A stretch of DNA of 8,679 nucleotides from assembly GCA_001797415.1 (NCBI GenBank), contig MGPL01000006.1, positions 1,698 through 10,376 of the forward strand. Direction: 5' to 3'. Positions 1 to 6,072 of the stretch are shown in pieces. The notes under the pieces were generated by a model. The model did no database searches and had not been told where the DNA came from. It saw only the letters and a list, made by a program, of their open reading frames with translations. This DNA is from Deltaproteobacteria bacterium GWA2_55_10 (GTDB taxonomy: Bacteria; Desulfobacterota; GWC2-55-46). A program made the position numbers and the translations under genes. Each line of letters opens with the position of its first letter. Within the stretch, counting starts at the first letter, position 1.

Positions 1-161
1 CTTTCGTGCTTGAGATTGGCGAAGCTGGCGGGCCGCGCCTCTACCGCTTCCTTTTTAGGTTCCGCTACCTTCTTGGTCTCCTCGAAGGCCGCGCTCCACT
101 GATCGTCTACCGTGCTGCCCGCGTTCGCCTGTTCATTGTCAATCTGCCCGTTCTCGTTCAT
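1..161 (-). CDS. fliN: Flagellar motor switch protein FliN, N-terminal part (runs off the window)
   Basis: This is the first 53 codons of a gene that continues past base 1. The ATG lies 2 bases after the fliM stop codon, with an AAGGAG ribosome binding site (168-173) inside the end of fliM, so the two genes are probably translationally coupled. The visible protein is a hydrophilic, Glu/Lys/Ala-rich N-terminal stretch with the motif DDQWSAAFEE at residues 19-28, which resembles the short conserved D-W-x-x-A motif near the start of FliN proteins. The diagnostic SpoA (surface presentation of antigens) domain would lie outside the window. FliN forms the base of the cytoplasmic C-ring with FliM and also docks FliH/FliI export complexes. 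The identification rests on the motif and on the fliL-fliM-fliN order. A longer FliY-type protein is less likely, because FliY normally begins with its own CheY-P-binding and CheC-like regions. Confidence 0.78.
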   Translation of the reverse strand, partial: MNENGQIDNEQANAGSTVDDQWSAAFEETKKVAEPKKEAVEARPASFANLKHE

Positions 162-163
162 CT

Positions 164-1156
164 CTAACTCCTTTCTCCCTTGATCGCCTCTATCACTTTC
201 ATCGCGTAGTTGTTGTCCATTACCCCCGGCCTCGCGAGGAACTTCGGTATCCCTTCTACCTGGAAGTCGGAGAGCTCCTTAGTCTTCCTGTCAAGCTGTA
301 TGACGTCGCCCGACTTGAGGTTCAGGAGGTCCATGAAGCTTATCTGCGCCTTCCCTATCTCACCTGCCACCCCGAGCGGCACTGCTCCGAACTGCTCCTT
401 GAGCATCTCGGCCCACTTGAGGTCTACTTCAGATGCGTCGATCCTCTGCGTGCCGAGGAGCTTGTCCTTGATCGGCTCTATGGTGCTGTACGGCAGGCAG
501 ATGAAGAAATTGCCAGAAGTGCCCTCTATCTCCATCCTGAAGGTCGAGATTATGACGTGCTCGGCAGGCTCTACCAGGTTCACAAACTGCGGGTTCATCT
601 CCGAGCGCAAGAGCTTGAACTCGACCGGGTGAACGGCCTTCCAGACCGTGGCAAGCTCGTGGAATACGATGTCGACCACCTTCTTTACGACCGCCTGCTC
701 GACGTTGGTGAAGTCCCTGCCCTCTATCCTCGTATGGAACCTGCCGTCTCCGCCGAAATAGCTGTCTACTATGAGGAAAACGAGGCTCGGGTCCACTGCC
801 AGCACGCCCTGCCCCCTGAAAGGCAGTAGCTGGAAGACGTTGAGGCTCGATGGGACCTGCAGGTTCCTGAGGAACTCATCGTATTTCACGGCCTTCGTGC
901 TCTCCGGGCTCATGTCCACGGACTTCCTCATTAGATTAAAGAGCGGCGTCCTTACGGACCTGCTGAACTTCTCGTTTATCATCTCGAGGGCCGGGAGCTT
1001 GCCCCTTATGATCTTCTCCTGGTTGGCGAAGTCATAGGCCCTTACCTCTCCGGTCTCTTTTTCCTCGAACTTTTCGGCCTCGGTCTGGATGTCGCCGTTC
1101 GAGAGCCCCCGGAGGAGCGCGTCTACTTCTACCTGTGTGAGTATCTGCTCTGCCAT
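164..1156 (-). CDS. fliM: Flagellar motor switch protein FliM
   Basis: This is the C-ring protein that binds phosphorylated CheY and links it to rotor switching. The 330 residues are a normal FliM length. Residues 4-18 (QILTQVEVDALLRGL) match the N-terminal CheY-P docking peptide (ILSQxEIDALL in relatives). Residues about 40-230 form the CheC-like middle domain, with the conserved GGDGRF loop at 135-140. Residues about 245-325 form the C-terminal SpoA domain that pairs with FliN, including LKSGDVIQL at 280-288. The ATG starts 9 bases after the fliL stop codon. Its ribosome binding site is weak (TAGGGG), so coupling to fliL is likely. The stop TAG is 2 bases before the fliN ATG. No residue expected in the motifs is missing. 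The gene is the second of the sigma-54-driven fliL-fliM-fliN unit. Confidence 0.97.
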   Translation of the reverse strand: MAEQILTQVEVDALLRGLSNGDIQTEAEKFEEKETGEVRAYDFANQEKIIRGKLPALEMINEKFSRSVRTPLFNLMRKSVDMSPESTKAVKYDEFLRNLQVPSSLNVFQLLPFRGQGVLAVDPSLVFLIVDSYFGGDGRFHTRIEGRDFTNVEQAVVKKVVDIVFHELATVWKAVHPVEFKLLRSEMNPQFVNLVEPAEHVIISTFRMEIEGTSGNFFICLPYSTIEPIKDKLLGTQRIDASEVDLKWAEMLKEQFGAVPLGVAGEIGKAQISFMDLLNLKSGDVIQLDRKTKELSDFQVEGIPKFLARPGVMDNNYAMKVIEAIKGERS

Positions 1157-1165
1157 AGCGCGCCC

Positions 1166-1678
1166 CTACTGGATCACGAACTCTGTAAAGTAAGCTGTCT
1201 TTACCTTGGTATTGGTGAGGTATTGATTGACCCTCGCTATAATCTCGTCCCTCATCTGGTACTTGCCCTCTACCGTACCGATATCCGAATAGCTCTTGGA
1301 GCTCAGCAGTATTATGAGGGAGTCCCTTATCTGCGTGGCCTGCGTCGTAAGCTCGGCCAGAGAAGAACCGGGGGGCAGCTCGAGGTTTACCGTGAGCTTC
1401 AGATATCTGGTGCCTGAGTTGTCCTGAAGGTTCACTATGAACGGCTCAAGGGCGAATATGTTGCCCTTTGCCCCTGCTTCGCCTTCTCCGTGGCCTGAAG
1501 CGGCTGCGTGCCCGCCGCCGTGCCCGTCTGCAGAGCCTTCAGAGGATTTACCGCTCATGAACAGGTATCCTCCGACGCCCAGGCCTATGACCACCACCGC
1601 CGCTATGGCAATGATGAGACCCTTGCCTTTCTTCGGGGCTGAGTGGCCCTCTTCCTTTTTGTCGACTTCCGCCGCCAT
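1166..1678 (-). CDS. fliL: Flagellar basal-body-associated protein FliL
   Basis: FliL is a single-pass inner-membrane protein that surrounds the stator units and supports torque and motor stability. The 170-residue protein has a short Lys/Glu-rich cytoplasmic N-terminus, one membrane segment at about residues 20-41 (LIIAIAAVVVIGLGVGGYLF), and a flexible Gly/His/Ala/Glu linker at about 44-72 with histidines at 53, 57 and 63. The periplasmic FliL domain follows at about 74-170 and contains LEPFIVNLQD, RYLKLTVNLEL and a C-terminal TEFVIQ. It has a strong ribosome binding site, AAGGAGGT (1683-1690), just before the ATG. It is the first gene of its transcription unit, about 58 bases downstream of the predicted sigma-54 start site. 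The His/Gly-rich linker is the only unusual part. Confidence 0.96.
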   Translation of the reverse strand: MAAEVDKKEEGHSAPKKGKGLIIAIAAVVVIGLGVGGYLFMSGKSSEGSADGHGGGHAAASGHGEGEAGAKGNIFALEPFIVNLQDNSGTRYLKLTVNLELPPGSSLAELTTQATQIRDSLIILLSSKSYSDIGTVEGKYQMRDEIIARVNQYLTNTKVKTAYFTEFVIQ

Positions 1679-1746
1679 ACCTACCTCCTTGTATTCGTAC
1701 GGCCCGGTTCAGGGCCTCCTGCGGATATATGGTTGCCAGATGATTT

Positions 1747-1762
1747 TGCAATCCCCGTGCCA
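1747..1762 (-). promoter_or_regulatory. Sigma-54 (RpoN) promoter of the fliL-fliM-fliN unit
   Basis: Read on the minus strand the site is TGGCACGGGGATTGCA. It matches every fixed position of the sigma-54 consensus TGGCACG-N4-TTGCA/T, with exactly 10 bases between the -24 GG and the -12 GC. Transcription would start near 1736, leaving a leader of about 58 bases before the fliL ATG. The site lies between the flgE terminator and fliL, where a new promoter is needed. A sigma-54 promoter requires an AAA+ enhancer-binding protein. Candidate upstream sites lie at 1789-1821 and 1882-1895. Confidence 0.92.
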
Positions 1763-1788
1763 GCAGCCGGGCTCACCCCTCAAGGCCA

Positions 1789-1821
1789 GTAACTACTCGT
1801 AATTACAGAGTAATTTATTAC
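1789..1821. repeat. Cluster of three GTAA/TTAC-type dyads upstream of the fliL promoter
   Basis: On the plus strand there are three closely spaced dyads: GTAACTAC (1789-1796, imperfect), GTAATTAC (1799-1806, perfect) and GTAATTTATTAC (1810-1821, near-perfect). They are 2-3 bases apart and form an AT-rich island in otherwise GC-rich DNA. The nearest is about 27 bases upstream of the -24 element. They could be binding sites for a regulator or an AT-rich bending region. The assignment is inference from symmetry and position. Confidence 0.35.
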
Positions 1822-1881
1822 ACCCTCATCCGGCATAACGTCAGGACTTGGGCGTTTCAGTCAAGGTTCGGCTGGATGGGC

Positions 1882-1895
1882 GTCAGAAAAATGAC
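1882..1895. promoter_or_regulatory. FleQ-box-like dyad (candidate enhancer-binding site)
   Basis: The plus-strand sequence GTCAGAAAAATGAC is a GTCA-N6-TGAC dyad with an A/T-rich centre. It has the same length and half-sites as the Pseudomonas FleQ box (GTCAATAAATTGAC). It lies about 120 bases upstream of the -24 element of the fliL promoter, a normal distance for an enhancer site of a sigma-54 activator. No regulator gene is visible in the window, so the link to a FleQ-like protein is inferred from sequence and position only. Confidence 0.4.
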
Positions 1896-1903
1896 TTCCA
1901 GCC

Positions 1904-1941
1904 AAAAGAAAAAGGCGGTTGGCTAACAGCCAACCGCCTTT
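1904..1941 (-). terminator. Intrinsic terminator after flgE
   Basis: The hairpin has a perfect 14-bp stem (1911-1924 with 1928-1941) and a 3-base loop. On the minus strand it is followed by TTCTTTT (1904-1910), which extends the TTT at the stem end into a U-rich tract. The stem begins 21 bases after the flgE stop codon. It ends the hook unit and separates it from the fliL promoter. On the plus strand no T-run follows the stem, so it is one-directional. Confidence 0.93.
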
Positions 1942-1962
1942 CCATGTCAACTACGGCGCCTG

Positions 1963-3621
1963 TTAGCGCTTGAGGTTCACAAGCTCTGCCAGAAGCTCAT
2001 CCGTAGTCGTTATGATCTTCGAGCTGGCCTGGAAGCCCCTCTGGGCGGTTATCATGTTCACGAACTCCCTTGCCAGGTCAACATTGGAGAGCTCCAGGGT
2101 GCTGGACTGGACAAGGCCCATGCCCGAAGTGCCGGCTGTGCCGATAAGGGGCTGCCCTGAGTCGTAGGTCTCCTCGTAGAGGTTCATGCCCGAGCTGGCG
2201 AGGTTGGTTGGGCTCGCGAAATCCGCAAGGAGCACCTGGCCGAGGGTGAGGTCCCTGCCGTTGGAGAATATGCCCCTGATAATGCCGTCCTGGTCGATGC
2301 CTATCCTCTGCAGGGTGCCTGAGGAATAGCCGTCCTGGGTGAGTATGGACACGCCCGAGGCGGTGCCGTACTGGGTGGTGGCATCAAGGCCGGTGCCGCC
2401 CTGGGTTATGCTGGTGCCGAAGTCAAAGGTTATCGCCTGGTTCTGGGCTGCGCCGCCCGTGAAGTTGAAGCCGCCGGTCGGATATGTAACGCCGCTCTCG
2501 GAATAGAGCGCGCCGCTGGTGTTGAAGGTAACGGTGCCCTGGGCCTGTATCTCGGTATTGCCGCTTGTCGAGTCTGTGCCGTCAACAACGCCGAACCACT
2601 CCCATGTGTTGCCGGTCGCGCTCAAGGAGTCCTTCCTGAAGTAGAGCGTCGCGACGTGGTCGTTTCCGAGCGAGTCGTAGACGGTCACGGGGACCGAGAA
2701 GTTCGAGGTGTCGCCGGCGTTGTCCAGGTCAAAGGCGCCTGCCGCCGCTGAACCGGTATTGGTCGCCCCTGCCGCAAGCGAGCCGGAGCTGGCCGAGAAG
2801 CCCAGGAGAGAAGCCGACGTAGAGACCCCGTTGCCCCAGTCGAGCACAAGGGTGCCCGCGTTGCCGGTATCATTGGTAACACTGAAAAGGCCTGTCTGGT
2901 CGTCGAAGTTTACGGTATAGGTATCGCCGTTTCCTGCAACGGCCTGGAGAGCCGACTTGAGGGCAGCGGCTGTCTCCGCGCCGGTGGCGCCGCCGCCTGA
3001 GGACAGGCCGCCGTCGGTCACCATGCTGGCGGTAAGCCAGGTCGTGCCGCCGTCTATCGAGAACCTTGCGTTGTCGTTCGTGCCTGAGGTAAAGACAAAT
3101 CCCGTGATGTCAGCGTTGGAGTCGAGGTTGGCGTTCAACACCGCGCTGCCGGTCGGGTTCGGGTTAATGGTCTTGGTATTAAGCTGCAGGTCGGTAACGG
3201 TGTTCTGGAGCACGCCGGTGGTGTTTGCGGCGTAGCCCTGCAGGCGAAGGCCCTCGGGGTTGGTTATGTAACCGTCCTTGTCGGTCGAGAACTGTCCTGC
3301 CCTGGTGTAGTACCTTGATCCGAGCGTCGGGTCGCCCACCATGTAGAAGCCGCTGCCGTTCACGGCAAGGTCGAGGGCGTTGCCGGTGCTCTCGAAAGCT
3401 CCCTGGCTGAATACCTTCTGGATGCTGCTCATGACGACGCCCAGGCCTATCTGATTGGTGCCCGAGCCGCCTGAGAGGGTCTGGCTCAGGACGTCCCCGA
3501 ATGTCACCCTGGAGCCCTTGAATCCTACGGTGTTCACGTTCGATATGTTGTTGCCGATGACCGAGAGGTTCGACATGTTCGCGTTAAGGCCGCTTATTCC
3601 GGTGTAAAGAGCTGACTGCAT
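1963..3621 (-). CDS. flgE: Flagellar hook protein FlgE
   Basis: FlgE is the structural subunit of the hook, secreted by the flagellar type III system and polymerised under the FlgD cap. At 552 residues it is longer than compact FlgE proteins of about 400 residues. The N-terminal D0 helix and rod/hook signature are at residues 4-36 (ISGLNANMSNLSVIGNN, then NVNTVGFKGS). Core D1 features follow (DLAVNGSGFY at 84-93, YYTRAGQF at 104-111). The D2 region starts near 307 with SVPVTVYDSLGN, and the C-terminal D0/D1 region ends with ELSNVDLAREFVNMITAQRG at 510-529 and a terminal helix. Between LNANLDS (162-168) and about 300 there is an extra module rich in Gly/Ser/Ala/Thr. It contains TYTVNFDDQTGLFSVTN and SLLGFSASSG, patterns of the kind found in hook-associated proteins and some large FlgE variants. 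The start is fixed by AAAGGAGG about 8 bases before the ATG. No cysteine is present. Confidence 0.96.
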   Translation of the reverse strand: MQSALYTGISGLNANMSNLSVIGNNISNVNTVGFKGSRVTFGDVLSQTLSGGSGTNQIGLGVVMSSIQKVFSQGAFESTGNALDLAVNGSGFYMVGDPTLGSRYYTRAGQFSTDKDGYITNPEGLRLQGYAANTTGVLQNTVTDLQLNTKTINPNPTGSAVLNANLDSNADITGFVFTSGTNDNARFSIDGGTTWLTASMVTDGGLSSGGGATGAETAAALKSALQAVAGNGDTYTVNFDDQTGLFSVTNDTGNAGTLVLDWGNGVSTSASLLGFSASSGSLAAGATNTGSAAAGAFDLDNAGDTSNFSVPVTVYDSLGNDHVATLYFRKDSLSATGNTWEWFGVVDGTDSTSGNTEIQAQGTVTFNTSGALYSESGVTYPTGGFNFTGGAAQNQAITFDFGTSITQGGTGLDATTQYGTASGVSILTQDGYSSGTLQRIGIDQDGIIRGIFSNGRDLTLGQVLLADFASPTNLASSGMNLYEETYDSGQPLIGTAGTSGMGLVQSSTLELSNVDLAREFVNMITAQRGFQASSKIITTTDELLAELVNLKR

Positions 3622-3676
3622 TGTGCTGTCCTCCTTTTAATTGTTTAATTCGTTGGTTAAAAAATCCGTTTCTTAA

Positions 3677-3803
3677 GGCTGCTCAAAAAGCTCCATATGC
3701 AAGGCCCCGGTTAAATCGGGGAGCGAGGAACTAGTCGTACTCTTTTTGTACGTCGCTTCTGCCGCGACGATGACAACAAAGCAGATGGACTTTATCAGCA
3801 GCC
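3677..3803. repeat. 127-bp palindromic element with terminal inverted repeats (MITE-like)
   Basis: The ends are imperfect inverted repeats of 23-24 bases: 3677-3700 (plus strand GGCTGCTCAAAAAGCTCCAT and onward) and the complement of 3781-3803 (GGCTGCTGATAAAGTCCATC and onward). Twenty of 23 positions pair, with one single-base bulge. Inside are an imperfect CCCCGG/CGGGG dyad (3705-3721) and a central CGTAC/GTACG hairpin (3736-3752). There is no coding capacity, as expected for a non-autonomous element or a palindromic intergenic repeat. I recall similar GGCTGCTxAAAAAG...CATCTGC ends as dispersed repeats in deltaproteobacterial genomes, but only one copy is visible here. It ends one base from the flgD stop codon and lies 55 bases from the flgE ATG. 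No clear target-site duplication can be defined. Confidence 0.75.
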
Positions 3804-3804
3804 G

Positions 3805-4452
3805 TTAGTAGATTTCCTTTACGCTATCTTTGTTAACCGCGGTCCCGTTGACGAATATCTTTGAGTCCTGCATGCTCACGCCTGTTACATACCCGATGAG
3901 CTCGGTGCCTGCGTCGATGTGCACGCCCTTTGCATCCTGTGCCGTTGCTGAAAGGGTATAAGCTCCAGCCGGAAGCACAACGCCGCCGGCGTCCTTGCCG
4001 TCCCAGTTCAGCTCGTGGCTGCCGGCCTTCTGCGCCCCAAGCTCGATCGTCCTTACGATGCGGCCAGCGGGATTGGCTATTGAAAGATGGACATTCGCGG
4101 CGTCCGTTGAGAGCGAGTAGCCCAGGTTCAGGGCGTTCGTCCCGTCGAACTCGACCTGGCTTGTCTGGGCCTTCACTACCCTTCCGATGAGGCCTGACGC
4201 GCTGAAGTCCTGGAGGCTTGATATGCCGTTTGCCATGCCGTCCATCGTTGAATTCAGGTTCTGGATGCCCTCGAGCGAGCTGAACTGGGCAAGCTGCGCC
4301 ACGAACTCCGTATTGTCAGTCGGTTTGAGGGGGTCCTGGTTCTCAAGCTGAGTGACCAGGAGCTTCAAGAACGCGTCCTTGCCCATTGCCTCGTTCGGAG
4401 ACCTCTGGGCCGCTCCAGTTCCTGACCCGTATACGCCTACTCCCTGTACCAT
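3805..4452 (-). CDS. flgD: Flagellar hook assembly (capping) protein FlgD
   Basis: FlgD forms the scaffold cap that guides FlgE polymerisation and is removed when the hook is complete. The 215 residues are a usual length. The conserved N-terminal secretion and assembly region is at residues 24-67 (GKDAFLKLLVTQLENQDPLK, then NTEFVAQLAQFSSLEGIQNL). The Tudor/Ig-like cap domain covers about 85-215, with the FlgD Ig-like hallmark around 120-170 (ANPAGRIVRTIELG, ELNWDGKDAGG, LPAGAYTLSATA). The ATG is 9 bases after the fliK stop, with an AGGAGGA ribosome binding site overlapping the end of fliK. The gene ends with a complete family-like C-terminus (VKEIY), so the element inserted just downstream has not truncated it. 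It belongs to the fliK-flgD-flgE unit. Confidence 0.96.
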   Translation of the reverse strand: MVQGVGVYGSGTGAAQRSPNEAMGKDAFLKLLVTQLENQDPLKPTDNTEFVAQLAQFSSLEGIQNLNSTMDGMANGISSLQDFSASGLIGRVVKAQTSQVEFDGTNALNLGYSLSTDAANVHLSIANPAGRIVRTIELGAQKAGSHELNWDGKDAGGVVLPAGAYTLSATAQDAKGVHIDAGTELIGYVTGVSMQDSKIFVNGTAVNKDSVKEIY

Positions 4453-4461
4453 CTACTCCTC

Positions 4462-5883
4462 CTACGCGAAGATGTCAATATTGCCGGACTTGCCCGGCCT
4501 GCCGTAGTTGTTCCCGCCCTCTTTGCCGCCCTGCCACTCATTGCGGCGGTTCTCGTTGTCCCTGTTATTGCCGTTCGATTGCTCCCTGTTCCACTTCTCA
4601 TCATTGCCGGACAGGTTCTGATCTGCCCTGCTCACGCCTATGGTGCACTCCTTGAGGGTCAGGCCGTGCGCTCCGAGCGCCTCCTTGAGCATCGAAAAGT
4701 CGGCCTCAAGGAGACGCTTTATCTCGACGCTTTCAGCCCTGATATCGGCCTTAACGGAATCGTTCTCTATGGTGAGCTTAATGACGAGTTCGCCCAGGTG
4801 CTCGGGGTTGAGCTTCATCCTCACCTCGCCCCCGTTCTTCTGGACAGAGATGTTTATGCCCGTGTTGAGCTTTTCCTGAAACTCTATGACGGTCTCCTTC
4901 GACTGAACTGTCTGGGCAGCGGCCGGAGCGTCTATAAATTCGCTGAACTTTGCGCCCGTTACAAAAGCAACAGGCCTGTGCTGATGAGCGGCGTCGTTAT
5001 CGGCAGCATCGCCGCTGCCCTCGAAGCCATTTTCCTGTCCTGCGCTGAAAGAGGCCTCTTCGACGGCCTCTGACTCAAAGGCGCTCCCTTCGACATTCTC
5101 TGGCTGGACTTCATCGGTTTCAGCTATCTCGGCCCGGGGAAGCGCCGGCGCTGATGAGGACACTGCCTTGTCGGTTTTTTCCGTCTTTGGGCTTTTGTCC
5201 ATCTTTATCTCAGCAGCATCATTGCGGACCGGCTCTTTGGTAAAGGCCTTTTCAACAGGGACCTCTATCTCAGCGGCTTCAAACTCTGCGGGCACAGTCT
5301 CAGGTCCTTCGAGGGCCGCTGTCTCAGTTGCCGCTGACTCTATTGAGACCTTGCCTTCAACGGGCTCTTCTATGGCCGTCTCTGCCTGACCTGCTTCGGC
5401 TGCATCGAAGGCGGGCTCATCTTTCAATATGCCTGTATGGGCCAGAAGTCCGGTCTTGAGGCCTTTACCCGATTCAATGGCAACTGAATGTCCGAGCGCA
5501 AGGCCCCGGGATGGGGCCTGAAATACGCTCTCGTATCCTTTGCCGGTTATATTGTCCGGCTTTATATTCTCTGCATCGATATGTCCGATTGCCAGCGCCC
5601 TGCCCTGCTCGATAAAGCGGGAATCAACAGGTGCAGGGAAGGCAGCCTGTACGGCTTCGCCTTCCTTGCCTATAGCCTCTACCAGAGCGGCATCTTCCGC
5701 TTCGGCCTTCTGCTCATCAACTGCAACAGGATTCGCGTCAGCGTTCTCAGACGGAACCTGGGGCGCAAGCGTTGAAAGGAGCGCGTCGATGAACGATACG
5801 CACTCATTGCCGGTATCGGCCAGAGGAGACTGCGAGCTCATTTCGTTACTCAGTTCGATCTGCGGGAAAAAGCTTATTATCAT
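4462..5883 (-). CDS. fliK: Flagellar hook-length control protein FliK
   Basis: FliK is a secreted ruler that measures the hook and switches export specificity at FlhB. With the start chosen here it has 473 residues. The C-terminal FliK domain lies at about 340-418, with the signature GGEVRMKLNPEHLGELVIKL at 351-370 and the following amphipathic helix region EIKRLLEADFSMLKEALGAHG. The long middle (about 50-320) is low-complexity and acidic (Glu/Ala/Val-rich), as expected for a poorly conserved ruler. The tail (about 424-473) is rich in Asn, Arg and Gly. The frame is open up to a TTG at 5931, but that codon lies inside a sigma-54 promoter and upstream of the predicted transcript start, so it cannot be the main start. 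The ATG at 5883 (MIISFF) is the first usable start. Its AAGGA is distant (about 13 bases). An ATG at 5841 is a weaker alternative with no clear ribosome binding site. Confidence 0.92.
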   Translation of the reverse strand: MIISFFPQIELSNEMSSQSPLADTGNECVSFIDALLSTLAPQVPSENADANPVAVDEQKAEAEDAALVEAIGKEGEAVQAAFPAPVDSRFIEQGRALAIGHIDAENIKPDNITGKGYESVFQAPSRGLALGHSVAIESGKGLKTGLLAHTGILKDEPAFDAAEAGQAETAIEEPVEGKVSIESAATETAALEGPETVPAEFEAAEIEVPVEKAFTKEPVRNDAAEIKMDKSPKTEKTDKAVSSSAPALPRAEIAETDEVQPENVEGSAFESEAVEEASFSAGQENGFEGSGDAADNDAAHQHRPVAFVTGAKFSEFIDAPAAAQTVQSKETVIEFQEKLNTGINISVQKNGGEVRMKLNPEHLGELVIKLTIENDSVKADIRAESVEIKRLLEADFSMLKEALGAHGLTLKECTIGVSRADQNLSGNDEKWNREQSNGNNRDNENRRNEWQGGKEGGNNYGRPGKSGNIDIFA

Positions 5884-5914
5884 CTTTTGAGTGCCATCCT
5901 TGACTTCTGTATAT

Positions 5915-5930
5915 AGCAACGCGCGTGCCA
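5915..5930 (-). promoter_or_regulatory. Sigma-54 (RpoN) promoter of the fliK-flgD-flgE unit
   Basis: On the minus strand the site reads TGGCACGCGCGTTGCT, a full match to TGGCACG-N4-TTGCT with exactly 10 bases between the GG and GC doublets. The start of transcription would be near 5904, about 21 bases before the fliK ATG at 5883. The 142 bases between it and the upstream terminator (5931-6072) are AT-rich and hold no gene. I see no clear GTCA-N6-TGAC box there, so the activator site for this promoter is unidentified. Confidence 0.93.
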
Positions 5931-6072
5931 AACCTGCTGATAGAATAAATATTGAATCAAATCAGACACTTGCAATTTGAAAATAAAAACGCCTCTTATC
6001 AGGGTAAATACTTGCCCGGCATCTTTTTCCCAGTGCATCAGCAAGATTTTCCTCGGCATAAAAATCGAACAT

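Noticed and set aside
1437..1802. Plus-strand open frame across the fliL start and promoter
   Set aside because: It overlaps both fliL coding DNA and its sigma-54 promoter in antisense, and the predicted protein is a low-complexity Pro/Ser-rich shadow.
1679..1962. Search for a small flbD-like gene between flgE and fliL
   Set aside because: The spacer holds only the terminator, the dyads and the promoter. No frame with FlbD-like sequence is present.
3641..3676. Possible sigma-28 promoter upstream of flgE (TAAG followed by a weak -10)
   Set aside because: The -10 half (CCAACGAA) matches GCCGATAA poorly, and flgE already belongs to a sigma-54 unit.
3677..3803. CRISPR repeat or integration site reading of the flgD-flgE palindrome
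   Set aside because: There is only one unit, with no repeated spacers and no nearby integrase or tRNA. The terminal inverted repeat structure fits a MITE-like element better.
4579..5073. A 164-codon plus-strand open frame opposite fliK
   Set aside because: It is fully antisense to a clearly coding FliK region and has no family resemblance. Long antisense frames are common opposite GC-rich genes.
5931..6072. Possible IHF or activator sites in the AT-rich spacer before the fliK promoter
   Set aside because: Stretches such as AATCAAATCA do not complete the IHF consensus, and CTGATA/TATCAG copies are far apart and short, so I could not support a specific site.
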